Assembly: GCF_019511665.1 (NCBI RefSeq)
Contig: NZ_JAEUAW010000008.1
Coordinates: forward strand, 1-64,000
Reading direction: 5' to 3'
Origin: Microbacterium jejuense
Lineage (GTDB): Bacteria; Actinomycetota; Actinomycetes; Actinomycetales; Microbacteriaceae
Length of the DNA: 64,000 bases
Shown: positions 33,341-41,485 of the stretch, in pieces
Layout of the letters: every line of letters begins with the position of its first letter
Numbering within the stretch: the first letter of the stretch is position 1
Translations under genes and position numbers: made by a program
The notes under the pieces: model-generated
The model's database searches: none
What the model saw: the letters and a program-made list of their open reading frames with translations, nothing else
Told to the model about the DNA's origin: nothing

Positions 33341-35068
33341 ATGACCGACGCGTGGCACGCCGACGAGGCACGAGTCTGGCGGAGCGGACCGTGGTCGCTG
33401 GAGCTGCGCGGCGACGAGCTGGCGGACCTCGCGTACGAGGGCCGCGTCGTGCTGCGGTCGGTGCGCGCGGTCGTGCGCGATCGCAACTGGGACACGGCCG
33501 GCATCGTCGTCGACCGGGTCGACACGTCCGACCTGGCGGTGACGCTGCACGTCCGCTCCACGGGTCTCGGCAGCGACCTGCGCGGGGTGGTGCGTGCCGA
33601 GGTGCGGGGCGACCGGCTGCGCGTGCTCACCGATCTGGAGTCGGCGACGGAGTTCCCCACCAATCGCACCGGCCTCGTCGTGCTGCACCCGCCGACCCTC
33701 GCCGGGTCGCCGCTGCGGGTGACGCACCCGGACGGCCGGGTCGAGGCATCCACTTTTCCGGCGCGGATCAGTCCCCACCAGCCGGCGTTCGACATCGCCG
33801 GCCTCGCATGGTCGCACGACGGCCTCGACGTCGCGGTGCGCTTCGAGGGCGACGTCTTCGAGATGGAGGACCAGCGCAATTGGACGGATGCCTCGTACAA
33901 GACGTACAGCCGTCCGCTCGGGCTGCCGTTCCCGTACCGCCTCACCGCCGGTGAGCGCGTCCGGCAGTCCATCGACGTCGAGGTGTCGGGCACGCCCCTC
34001 GCGTCCGACGCGGATCCGGTGGCCCGCATCCGGCTCGTCGAGGGCGCCCCGCTGCCCGCGATCGCCGTCTCGGCGTCGACGGCGCCCGATCCCGCACCCG
34101 ATGCGCCCGCCGCGACGGCGACGGCCGTGCTGGTCGAGCTCGACCTCGCGATGCGCAACTGGCGCGCGGCGCTCGCCCGAGCGGCGGCAGCCGGGACGCC
34201 GCTCGACGTGCGCTTCGTGCTGTCGGATGAGGATCCGTCGACGATCCACGAGGGCGCCGAGGCTCTGCGGGGCCTGCCGGTCGCGCGCGTCACCGCGTTC
34301 TGGCCCACGGGGCCCGCGCGGCATGTGTCGGATCTCGACGCGATCGCCCTGCTGCGCGAGGCTCTCGTCGACGCGGGTGTGCAGACGTCGGTGGTGGGCG
34401 GCGCGCGCTCGCACTTCACCGAGCTCAACCGCGAGCACCACCGTCTGCCGCGCGGCCTCGACGGCATCGTGTTCAGCAGCACGCCGCTGTTCCACAGTCT
34501 CGGCACCGCTCAGCTGGTGGAGTCGCTGCCGATCCAGCGCCTCGTCGCCTCGCAGGCTGTCGAGATCGCCGGGGGGCTGCGTGTGCATGTCGGACCGATC
34601 TCGCTGCGCCCTCACTTCAACGACGTCGCGACGACCGCGCCCCCGATGCCCGCGCACGACGACCTGCGCGACGGCTACGGATCCGCGCTCACGGATGCGG
34701 CCGACCCGCGACAGTCCGCGCCCGAGCTCGCGGCGTGGACCGTCGCGAGCGCCGCGGCGTTCGCGGTGCCGGGCGTCGCGACCCTGGCGTACTTCGAGGA
34801 GTGGGGTCCACGCGGCCTGCGCACCGCCGACGGCACCGCGAGGCCCCTGCTCGACGCCGTGACGGCTCTGGCCGCGCTCGCGGGGGAACCCGGGCTGCGC
34901 GGCGACTCGCCCGACGGCCTCGTGTGGGCGCTGGGCGCCCGGACCGACGAGGGCGACGTCGTGCTCGTCGCCAACCTCGACCGCCGCACGCGCACGGTCG
35001 AGGTCGAGCTGCCCGGCGGCGGGACCCGTCACGCCGAGGTGCGACCGGGGACGTTCACCCGCGTCTGA
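33341..35068 (+). CDS. apnL: Candidate D-apionate lactonase (ApnL-like)
   Basis: 575 residues from the ATG at 33341 (GGAG upstream); an ATG at 33332 has the ribosome site too close. No signal peptide. An N-terminal beta-rich domain holds the motif FEMEDQRNWTDASYKTY (about 175-190), a middle part is barrel-like, and a C-terminal beta domain ends the chain. This architecture and the FEMEDQRNWTDAS motif recall the large D-apionate lactonase family, which opens D-apionolactone to D-apionate. Position right behind the ApnO/OiaC/LerK operon supports this. I cannot confirm by alignment, and an uncharacterised glycosidase is the alternative. Confidence 0.62.
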   Translation: MTDAWHADEARVWRSGPWSLELRGDELADLAYEGRVVLRSVRAVVRDRNWDTAGIVVDRVDTSDLAVTLHVRSTGLGSDLRGVVRAEVRGDRLRVLTDLESATEFPTNRTGLVVLHPPTLAGSPLRVTHPDGRVEASTFPARISPHQPAFDIAGLAWSHDGLDVAVRFEGDVFEMEDQRNWTDASYKTYSRPLGLPFPYRLTAGERVRQSIDVEVSGTPLASDADPVARIRLVEGAPLPAIAVSASTAPDPAPDAPAATATAVLVELDLAMRNWRAALARAAAAGTPLDVRFVLSDEDPSTIHEGAEALRGLPVARVTAFWPTGPARHVSDLDAIALLREALVDAGVQTSVVGGARSHFTELNREHHRLPRGLDGIVFSSTPLFHSLGTAQLVESLPIQRLVASQAVEIAGGLRVHVGPISLRPHFNDVATTAPPMPAHDDLRDGYGSALTDAADPRQSAPELAAWTVASAAAFAVPGVATLAYFEEWGPRGLRTADGTARPLLDAVTALAALAGEPGLRGDSPDGLVWALGARTDEGDVVLVANLDRRTRTVEVELPGGGTRHAEVRPGTFTRV

Positions 35069-35101
35069 CTCCCCGGCCCACCGACGGCGGCTTCGCGCGG
35101 C

Positions 35102-36610
35102 TCAGCCGCCGATCCGCGTGATGCGCAGCGCGACGGCCGCCCCCTCGGGCAGCGCGACGGGCTCCGACACGCGGTCGTACGCGTCGTTGCGCTGCACCTC
35201 GGTCACCGTGAAGCGGCGCCCGACGGGAGTGACGGTCATGTTCCACGTGTCGATCACGTCGACCTCGAACACGTCGCCCTCCTCCACCCGCTCGCCGGGC
35301 ACCCCGATCGGCAGGCGGAAGCTCCACGACGTCGGGGCGGAACGCCCGAGGTACTGCACGTACTGACGGCGAGGGATGCCGGCCACGTGCGCCGGGTCGT
35401 CCCACTTGTCGATCGGGTCGAGGCCGACGACGTCGAGGCCCTCGAGGATCTCGCGCAGGAATCCGAGCCGCGCGGGCGAGTCGCCGCGCAGCGGTCCGCC
35501 CTCGACCATGTGCAGACTGCCGGACTCGGTCACGAAGCTCTCGCCGTGCGACGCGTAGCAGCCCGCCACCGTCGCGATCCAGAACTGGTGCACGAGCTGC
35601 TCGGCGTCGAGGTGCCCCCAGCGCTCGGGGATGTCGCCCTCGTACTTGATCTCGTCGAGCACGACCGGCTTGCCCCATACGTCGCGGTACAGGTTCGCGC
35701 GGCCGAAGTCGGTCGTGACCGAGCCGTTCTGGATCGACGCGTGCGTCACCCACGGCTGGTTGTTGTCGTACAGCTCGATCCAGTTGTGGATCGAGCGCAG
35801 GTGGTCGTACGGGTCGATCTCGCCCAGCAGCGCGCCGGTGCGGTCCCAGCGGTCGTCCGGGCGCTCCAGCTGGTCGAACTCGTTGCACAGCGACCACCAC
35901 ACGTGCGGGTGGGCGGCCAGTCGGGCGACGAGGTAGCGCAGGTAGGCGGCATCCTCTTCTTCGGTCAGCTCGTCGAGCCCGAACTGGCCGCGGTCGTACG
36001 CGTTGTAGATGAGCACGTCGGCCTGGATGCCGCGTTCGCCCAGCAGCTCGACGGCACGGTCCAGGCGCTGGAAGAACTCCGGCACGGGCCGGGTGACATC
36101 CCACCGTCCGTCGGTCTTCTCGAACGGCATGAGTGTCGGCACATGCTCGACGTAACCGCCGCCCTGCGGGAAGACCATGAAGCGGAGCTTGTTGAAACCG
36201 GCCTCGGCGATCGCGTCGACGGTCTGCGTGAAGAGCGGCTCGTCCTGGTGCAGCCAGTTGTAGGCGGTCGCGCCGACGGGGCGGAACGGCGTGCCGTCGG
36301 CGTGCGCGAAGTGGAAGCGGTGCGCGACCCGCACCGGACCGTGGTCCGCGCCGCGCTCCACCGTGAAGGCGCCGTCGCGTCCCGCGAGCGACGGGTCGTC
36401 GCTCTCGCTCGCCCACGTCCAGTCCCCCTCGAGCTCGGGGGCGAGTCGCACACGGTAGGTCGTGCCGCCGTCCCAGAATCCCGGCACGACGTGTTCGGTC
36501 CGGGATGCCGCGTGCCGCAGCCGCACCGTCAACGGCGTCCGATCGGTGGGGATGGCGGCGGTGCCCTCGAAGGTCAGCTCGATCGGGCGGTACAGCTCGG
36601 GGGAAGACAC
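35102..36610 (-). CDS. Apiosidase-like glycoside hydrolase (DUF5060-DUF4038-DUF5605), compact form
   Basis: 502 residues from a GTG with GAAGGAGA upstream. Same domain order as the protein at 16313 but without the N-terminal helical module: DUF5060 (about 8-90), GH140/DUF4038-type barrel (100-400) with candidate acid/base E244 (WWSLCNEFDQ) and nucleophile E320 (VVLDEIKYEGD), and a DUF5605-like tail (YVQYLGRSAPTSW, DTWNMTV). No signal peptide, so cytoplasmic. It is last in a minus-strand operon behind a uronate-dehydrogenase-like SDR and a LacI regulator and converges on the ApnL candidate, 33 bp away. Release of apiose from an imported glycoside is the favoured role. Confidence 0.75.
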   Translation of the reverse strand: MSSPELYRPIELTFEGTAAIPTDRTPLTVRLRHAASRTEHVVPGFWDGGTTYRVRLAPELEGDWTWASESDDPSLAGRDGAFTVERGADHGPVRVAHRFHFAHADGTPFRPVGATAYNWLHQDEPLFTQTVDAIAEAGFNKLRFMVFPQGGGYVEHVPTLMPFEKTDGRWDVTRPVPEFFQRLDRAVELLGERGIQADVLIYNAYDRGQFGLDELTEEEDAAYLRYLVARLAAHPHVWWSLCNEFDQLERPDDRWDRTGALLGEIDPYDHLRSIHNWIELYDNNQPWVTHASIQNGSVTTDFGRANLYRDVWGKPVVLDEIKYEGDIPERWGHLDAEQLVHQFWIATVAGCYASHGESFVTESGSLHMVEGGPLRGDSPARLGFLREILEGLDVVGLDPIDKWDDPAHVAGIPRRQYVQYLGRSAPTSWSFRLPIGVPGERVEEGDVFEVDVIDTWNMTVTPVGRRFTVTEVQRNDAYDRVSEPVALPEGAAVALRITRIGG

Positions 36611-36647
36611 GGGATTCTCCTTCGATGTCGTGTCGGTCGGGTGGGAC

Positions 36648-37697
36648 TCAGGGGCGGCGGGAGCTCTCGCGCACGATCAGCTCGGGCGCGAAGACCCGCT
36701 GCCGTGCGGCGAGCTCGCCGGCCGGGCGCGGCCAGTGCTCGATGGCCTCGAACAGCAGGTCGACGGCGGTCGCACCGAAGTCCTCGTGACGCGCGCGCAC
36801 GCTCGTCAGCGGGATGAGCGACGCCTCGGCGAACTCGTTGTCGTCGTAGCCGACGAGCGCGACCTCGTGCGGCACGCGCACACCGCCCGCCACCAGGGCC
36901 TGCAGCAGACCGAGCGCGAGCACGTCGTTCGCGGCGAAGACGCCGTCCGGCCGTTCGGCGGCCGGACGAGCGGCGAGGGCGGCGCCGACCGCGCGTCCGG
37001 CGGCGATGGAGCGCTCCGCCACCTCGATCACCTCGAGCACGTGCGGACCCGGGGCAGCGTCCAGCGCGGCGCGCGCACCGGCGAGCCGGTCGGCCACCTG
37101 CTGCACGGGCAGCGGGCCACCGACGAACGCGAGGCGGCGGCATCCCCCCGCCACCAGGTGCTCGGCCGCCTGACGGCCGCCCGAGACGTCGTCGATCGAC
37201 ACCGAGGGCTGGCCCTCGTCGCACGCGCGACGACCCACGAGCACCGACGGCGTGCCGCGCTCGCGCATGGCGGCCAGGCGGTCCTCGATCGGGGCGAACG
37301 ACGACACCAGGAGTCCGCGCACCTGGCGCTGCTCGAAGGCCTCGAGATACGCGTCCTCGCGGTCGCGATCGCCGTGCGAGTGCGCGAAGAAGACGGTCAT
37401 GCCGAGGCGCTCGGCGCGGTACTCGACCTCCTGCGCGATCTCGCTGAAGTGGGGATTGCTGACGTCGGGCGACAGATAGCCGATGAGGCTGCTGACCCCC
37501 AGGCGCAGCTGGCGGCCCGCGATGCTCGGCACGAAGCCGAGCTCGTCGATCGCGTGGGCGATGCGGGCGGCCCGTTCGGCCGAGACGCGGTCGGGATGGT
37601 TGAGGTACGCCGACACCGTGCCGACGGCGACCCCGGCCCGCGCGGCGACCTGGCGGATCCCCGGCCGCTGGCCGCCCTGCCCGCCCTGACGCGCCAC
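36648..37697 (-). CDS. LacI family regulator
   Basis: 349 residues from a GTG two bases beyond the SDR stop. LacI helix-turn-helix at about 14-35 (IRQVAARAGVAVGTVSAYLN, with the hinge after FVPSIAGRQLRLG), then a periplasmic-binding-protein-type sugar domain (ANDVLALGLLQAL, VGYDDNEFAEASLIPLTSV). It is in an operon with the SDR and the apiosidase-like gene. The two GAAACGTTTC palindromes in the divergent promoter at 38567-38620 are its likely targets, giving control of itself and of the GH78 gene. Inducer unknown, probably a rhamnose- or apiose-containing sugar. Confidence 0.87.
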   Translation of the reverse strand: MARQGGQGGQRPGIRQVAARAGVAVGTVSAYLNHPDRVSAERAARIAHAIDELGFVPSIAGRQLRLGVSSLIGYLSPDVSNPHFSEIAQEVEYRAERLGMTVFFAHSHGDRDREDAYLEAFEQRQVRGLLVSSFAPIEDRLAAMRERGTPSVLVGRRACDEGQPSVSIDDVSGGRQAAEHLVAGGCRRLAFVGGPLPVQQVADRLAGARAALDAAPGPHVLEVIEVAERSIAAGRAVGAALAARPAAERPDGVFAANDVLALGLLQALVAGGVRVPHEVALVGYDDNEFAEASLIPLTSVRARHEDFGATAVDLLFEAIEHWPRPAGELAARQRVFAPELIVRESSRRP

Positions 37698-37698
37698 G

Positions 37699-38529
37699 TC
37701 AGCGCCAGTCGTGCTCGGCGACGAATCCGAGCCGTTCGCGGATGCGACGAGTGGACATGAGCGACTCGAACTCGCCGAGGTCGTCGGCCACCGGCGTGCC
37801 CGGGAACCAGCGCTCGGCGAGCTCGCGCGACGGCGCGGCGCAGCCCGAGTCGGGCGCGGCCACGTTGTAGACCTCGAACCCCGGCGCAGCGTGCGCGAGA
37901 GCCAGCGAGACGGCCAGCGCGCCGTCGCGGGCATCGACCCAGGAGCCCACGAGGTCGCGGCGGTAGTCGGACTCGCCGGCCCGCTCGAACGTGCCGTACT
38001 CGTCGGCGGCGACGACGTTCGTGAACCGCAGCGCCGTGATCGACGTGTCGGGGGCCCAGTGCACGAGCTGTGCGGCGATGGCCTCCTCGGCGACCTTGCC
38101 GAGCCCATAGGTGTTGTTCGCGCTCGTGTACGTCTCGTCGACCGGAAGCGCGGGCGGTGCCTGATCGAACGGGAACCCCATCGCGGTGATGCTCGAGGCG
38201 AGCACGATCGTCCGGATCCCGGCGCGGTGCGCGGCGAAGAGCGCGTTGAACGACACCGTTACGTTGTTGTGGAACGTGGCCGCATCGGGCACCAGCCCGT
38301 TCACCGGGATCGCGGCGAGGTGCACGAGCGCGTCCAGGCCGTCGTGCCGGGCGGTGACTGACAGGAAGGCGTCGAGCGTCTGCCCGAAGTCCGTCAGGTC
38401 GACGCGCGTGAAACCGGGGCCGGGGGTGCCGGTCAGGTCGAAGCCCGAGACCGTGTTGCCCTCTGCGCGCAGCCGCTCGACCGTCGCGCGCCCGAGTTTG
38501 CCGCCGCTGCCCGTGACGCCGATCCGCAT
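37699..38529 (-). CDS. NAD-dependent epimerase/dehydratase-type SDR, uronate-dehydrogenase-like
   Basis: 276 residues from the ATG at 38529 with GGGAGG upstream. Extended-SDR features: GVTGSGGKLGRATVERL at the start, HLAAIPVNG, SSITAMGF and a YGLGKVAEEAI active-site Tyr/Lys. It resembles uronate dehydrogenase and related sugar-lactone-forming SDRs, which oxidise the anomeric carbon of aldoses to lactones with NAD. That reaction type would also fit D-apiose to apionolactone or rhamnose to rhamnonolactone. First gene of the operon with LacI and the apiosidase-like enzyme. Confidence 0.78.
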   Translation of the reverse strand: MRIGVTGSGGKLGRATVERLRAEGNTVSGFDLTGTPGPGFTRVDLTDFGQTLDAFLSVTARHDGLDALVHLAAIPVNGLVPDAATFHNNVTVSFNALFAAHRAGIRTIVLASSITAMGFPFDQAPPALPVDETYTSANNTYGLGKVAEEAIAAQLVHWAPDTSITALRFTNVVAADEYGTFERAGESDYRRDLVGSWVDARDGALAVSLALAHAAPGFEVYNVAAPDSGCAAPSRELAERWFPGTPVADDLGEFESLMSTRRIRERLGFVAEHDWR

Positions 38530-38566
38530 GCCGTACCTCCCTGTGCGAGCTGGGCTCCCCTGACTT

Positions 38567-38576
38567 GAAACGTTTC
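38567..38576. promoter_or_regulatory. LacI-type operator GAAACGTTTC, proximal to the SDR
   Basis: A perfect 10-bp palindrome with the central CG typical of LacI-family sites, 38 bp before the SDR start. A second copy lies 44 bp away on the GH78 side. Confidence 0.75.
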
Positions 38577-38610
38577 GTTCGGGATGCCACACTCACTGTA
38601 CACCGAAACC

Positions 38611-38620
38611 GAAACGTTTC
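38611..38620. promoter_or_regulatory. LacI-type operator GAAACGTTTC, proximal to GH78
   Basis: Second perfect copy in the divergent promoter. The 44-bp centre-to-centre distance is about four helical turns, which allows two dimers on the same face or a loop. Confidence 0.75.
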
Positions 38621-38627
38621 ATTCCCT

Positions 38628-38678
38628 GCTCCCCTGTCACGACCTGCGCCGGTCGGCCGCGGATTGCGACAGGGGAGC
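38628..38678. repeat. Inverted-repeat element GCTCCCCTGTC, copy 2
   Basis: Arms GCTCCCCTGTCACGA (38628-38642) and TTGCGACAGGGGAGC (38664-38678), two mismatches, in the leader of the GH78 gene. The core arms are identical to copy 1 at 33266. A lone arm GCTCCCCTG also sits at 38554-38562. Confidence 0.8.
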
Positions 38679-38699
38679 GAACTTGCAGAGAGGACCTCG

Positions 38700-41291
38700 A
38701 TGTCCGTCATCGTCGACGCACCCCGCATCGAACACCACCGCGAGCCGCTGGGCATCGGCGAGCGCGCACCCCGCCTGTCGTGGCGCATCTCCGCCGCGCC
38801 CGAGGGCTGGCGCCAGACCGCGTACCGCGTCGAGCTCGAGCAGCACGGCGCGACCGCCGCGCACGAGGTCGACAGCCCTCAGCAGGTGCTGGTCGCCTGG
38901 CCCGGCGAGCCGCTCCGGTCGCGCGAGCGCGTCGCCGTGCGCATCGCGGTGCGCGGCGCGGACGGGCAGTGGTCGGCGGCATCCCCCACCACCACGCTCG
39001 AGGCGGGACTGCTCGAGCCGTCCGACTGGGGCGCCCGGCCCATCGGCGCGTTCCGCAACGAGAACCCGCACTCCGACGAGCGGCGGCCCTCGCTCGTGCG
39101 TCGCGGCTTCGACGTCCGCGACGGTCTCGTCCGCGCGCGGCTGTACGCCACAGCCCACGGCGTCTACGAGGCCGAGCTCAACGGGCAGCGCGTCGGCGAC
39201 GACACCCTCTCGCCCGGGTGGACGGTGTACGGACAGCGCCTGCGGTACTACACCTACGACGTGACGGAGCTGCTGCAGCCCGGCGCCAACGCGATCGGGG
39301 CGTGGCTCGGCGACGGCTGGTACCGCGGGCGCCTGGGGTGGCGCGGCGGCTTCCGCAACGTGTACGGCTACGACCAGTCGTTCCTCGGCCAACTGGAGCT
39401 CACCTATGCCGACGGCACGCGCGAGGTCGTCGCGACCGACCTGGACTGGCGGTCGGCGCCGAGCCCCATCCTCCACAGCGGCCTGTACGACGGCGAGGAC
39501 TACGACGCCCGCGAAGAGCAGCCGGGCTGGTCCACGGCGGCGTTCGACGACTCGGCGTGGGAAGACGTGTCGGAGCGCCACCGCGATCCCGCCACGCTCG
39601 TGGCGCCGACCGCTCCCCCGGTGCGCGCGACGCAGGAGGTGCGTCCCGTCGCGGTGCTCACCGGCCCCAGCGGCTCGCGCATCCTGGACTTCGGGCAGAA
39701 CCTCGTGGGCCGCGTGCGGATCCGGGTCAGCGGACCCGCCGGTGCGACCGTGACCCTGCGCACGGCCGAGGTCATGCAGGAGGGCGAGATCTACACGCGC
39801 CCGCTGCGCGCCGCGCGCTCGACCGACAACTACACGCTCGCCGGGCGCGATGTCGAGGAGTGGGAGCCGCGGTTCACCTTCCACGGCTTCCGGTACGTCG
39901 AGGTGGCGGGCTGGCCCGGCGACCTCGACGCGGACGCCGCCGCCGGCGCGCTGGTCGCCAGGGTCTATCACACCGACCTCGAGCGCACCGGGTGGTTCGA
40001 GTCGTCGGACGCCGCGCTCAACCGGCTGCACGAGAACGTGGTCTGGGGCATGCGCGGCAACTTCGTCGACATCCCGACCGACTGCCCGCAGCGCGACGAG
40101 CGCATCGGCTGGACCGGCGACATCCAGGTGTTCGGCCCCACCGCGTCGACGCTGTTCGACGTCTCGGGCATGCTGTCGGGCTGGCTGCGCGACGTCGCGA
40201 TCGAACAGCTGCCCGACGGCACGGTGCCCTGGTACGTGCCGGTCATCCCCGCCGTCGACAAGTGGACGCCGCTGCGGCCCGGCGCCGCGTGGGGCGACGT
40301 GGCGACGCTGCTGCCCTGGACGCTGTACGAGCGCTTCGGCGACACCGGCGTGCTCCAGTCACAGTTCGACAGCGCCCGCCGCTGGGTCGACCTGCTCGAG
40401 CGCCGCTCGGGACCGTCGCGCCTGTGGAACACCGGCTTCCAGCTGGGCGACTGGCTCGACCCCGCCGCGCCGCCGAACGACCCCGCCGACGCCCTGACCG
40501 ACCGGTACCTCGTCGCGACGGCGTACTTCGCGAAGTCGGCGCGGACGGTCGCGCGCATGGCCGAGGTGCTCGGCCTCGCCGACGAACAGCAGCACTACGA
40601 CCGCCTCGCCGACGAGGTGGCGGCGGCCTTCGTCGCCGAGTACGTCCACCCCGACGGCACGATGACCAGCGACGCGCAGACGGCGTACGCCCTCGGCCTG
40701 CAGTTCGACCTCATCACCGACCCCGAGATGAGGGATGCCGCCGCCGCACGCCTCTCGCAGCTCGTGCATGAGGCGGGCAACCGCATCGCCACGGGGTTCG
40801 TCGGGACGCCGCTGGTGTCGGACGCACTGAGCTCGGGCGGACACGTCGACACCGCGTACGACCTGATCCTCGAGCGCGAGTGCCCCTCGTGGCTCTACCA
40901 GGTCGAGCAGGGCGCGACGACGGTGTGGGAGCGCTGGGACTCGCTGCTGCCCGACGGCACCGTCAACCCGGGCCAGATGACGTCGTTCAACCACTACGCC
41001 CTCGGCGCCGTGGCCGACTGGATGCACCGCGTCATCGCCGGCCTCGCCCCCGACGCGCCCGGCTATCGCCGCATCCGGTTCGCACCGCGCCCCGGCGGCG
41101 GTCTCACGTCCGCCTCGGCGCGCCAGCTCACGGCGTACGGCGAAGCCGCGATCTCGTGGCGCATCGAGGACGGGCGGCTTCACGTCCAGGCGACGGTCCC
41201 GGTCGGCGCCGAGGCCGTGCTCGATCTGCCCGGGACGGACGAAGAGACCCTGGCACCCGGCATCCACTCCCGCTCGGTCCTCTGGAGTTGA
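38700..41291 (+). CDS. GH78 alpha-L-rhamnosidase, cytoplasmic
   Basis: 863 residues from the ATG at 38700 (GAGAGGACC upstream). Family order: N-terminal Ig-like domain, beta-sandwich domains (Bac_rhamnosid_N/alpha_L_rhamnos), (alpha/alpha)6 barrel with the signature DCPQRDERIGWTGD (about 460-473, containing the general acid), WERWDSLLPDG and FNHYALGAVADW, then the C-terminal Greek-key domain. It cleaves terminal alpha-L-rhamnose with inversion. No signal peptide, so it acts on imported glycosides. It is controlled from the LacI-box promoter shared with the SDR operon. A second GH78 lies at 61049. Confidence 0.92.
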   Translation: MSVIVDAPRIEHHREPLGIGERAPRLSWRISAAPEGWRQTAYRVELEQHGATAAHEVDSPQQVLVAWPGEPLRSRERVAVRIAVRGADGQWSAASPTTTLEAGLLEPSDWGARPIGAFRNENPHSDERRPSLVRRGFDVRDGLVRARLYATAHGVYEAELNGQRVGDDTLSPGWTVYGQRLRYYTYDVTELLQPGANAIGAWLGDGWYRGRLGWRGGFRNVYGYDQSFLGQLELTYADGTREVVATDLDWRSAPSPILHSGLYDGEDYDAREEQPGWSTAAFDDSAWEDVSERHRDPATLVAPTAPPVRATQEVRPVAVLTGPSGSRILDFGQNLVGRVRIRVSGPAGATVTLRTAEVMQEGEIYTRPLRAARSTDNYTLAGRDVEEWEPRFTFHGFRYVEVAGWPGDLDADAAAGALVARVYHTDLERTGWFESSDAALNRLHENVVWGMRGNFVDIPTDCPQRDERIGWTGDIQVFGPTASTLFDVSGMLSGWLRDVAIEQLPDGTVPWYVPVIPAVDKWTPLRPGAAWGDVATLLPWTLYERFGDTGVLQSQFDSARRWVDLLERRSGPSRLWNTGFQLGDWLDPAAPPNDPADALTDRYLVATAYFAKSARTVARMAEVLGLADEQQHYDRLADEVAAAFVAEYVHPDGTMTSDAQTAYALGLQFDLITDPEMRDAAAARLSQLVHEAGNRIATGFVGTPLVSDALSSGGHVDTAYDLILERECPSWLYQVEQGATTVWERWDSLLPDGTVNPGQMTSFNHYALGAVADWMHRVIAGLAPDAPGYRRIRFAPRPGGGLTSASARQLTAYGEAAISWRIEDGRLHVQATVPVGAEAVLDLPGTDEETLAPGIHSRSVLWS

Positions 41292-41311
41292 CCGCACTGC
41301 CGGCTGCCTCA

Positions 41312-41372
41312 GCTCACTTGCGCTGAACGTACGCGGTCGCGGCGGTTCGCCGTACGTTCAGCGCAAGTGAGC
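41312..41372. terminator. Long perfect inverted repeat after GH78
   Basis: Arms 41312-41333 and 41351-41372 are perfect reverse complements over 22 bp, starting GCTCACTTGCGCTGAAC and closing a 17-base loop. It lies 20 bp behind the GH78 stop and before the SorC promoter. There is no T-tract. Terminator or REP-like element. Confidence 0.75.
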
Positions 41373-41432
41373 ACCGCCGATCGGACCGAAGACACCGGAA
41401 TGCTGGCGCCGCGCGCGGAGAGTGAATATCCT

Positions 41433-41465
41433 TTCGTTAGCGAATCCGAATACACCCTGTTCGGA
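41433..41465. promoter_or_regulatory. Paired palindromes before the SorC gene
   Basis: TTCG-TTAG-CGAA (41433-41444) is followed directly by TCCGAA-N9-TTCGGA (41445-41465), ending 20 bp before the SorC start. AT-richer than the surroundings. A probable SorC autoregulatory site. Confidence 0.5.
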
Positions 41466-41485
41466 TCGCCGCGATCGGAGACACC

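Noticed and set aside
41312..41372. Terminal inverted repeats of an insertion sequence
   Set aside because: The arms are only 17 bases apart with no transposase between them and no target duplication.
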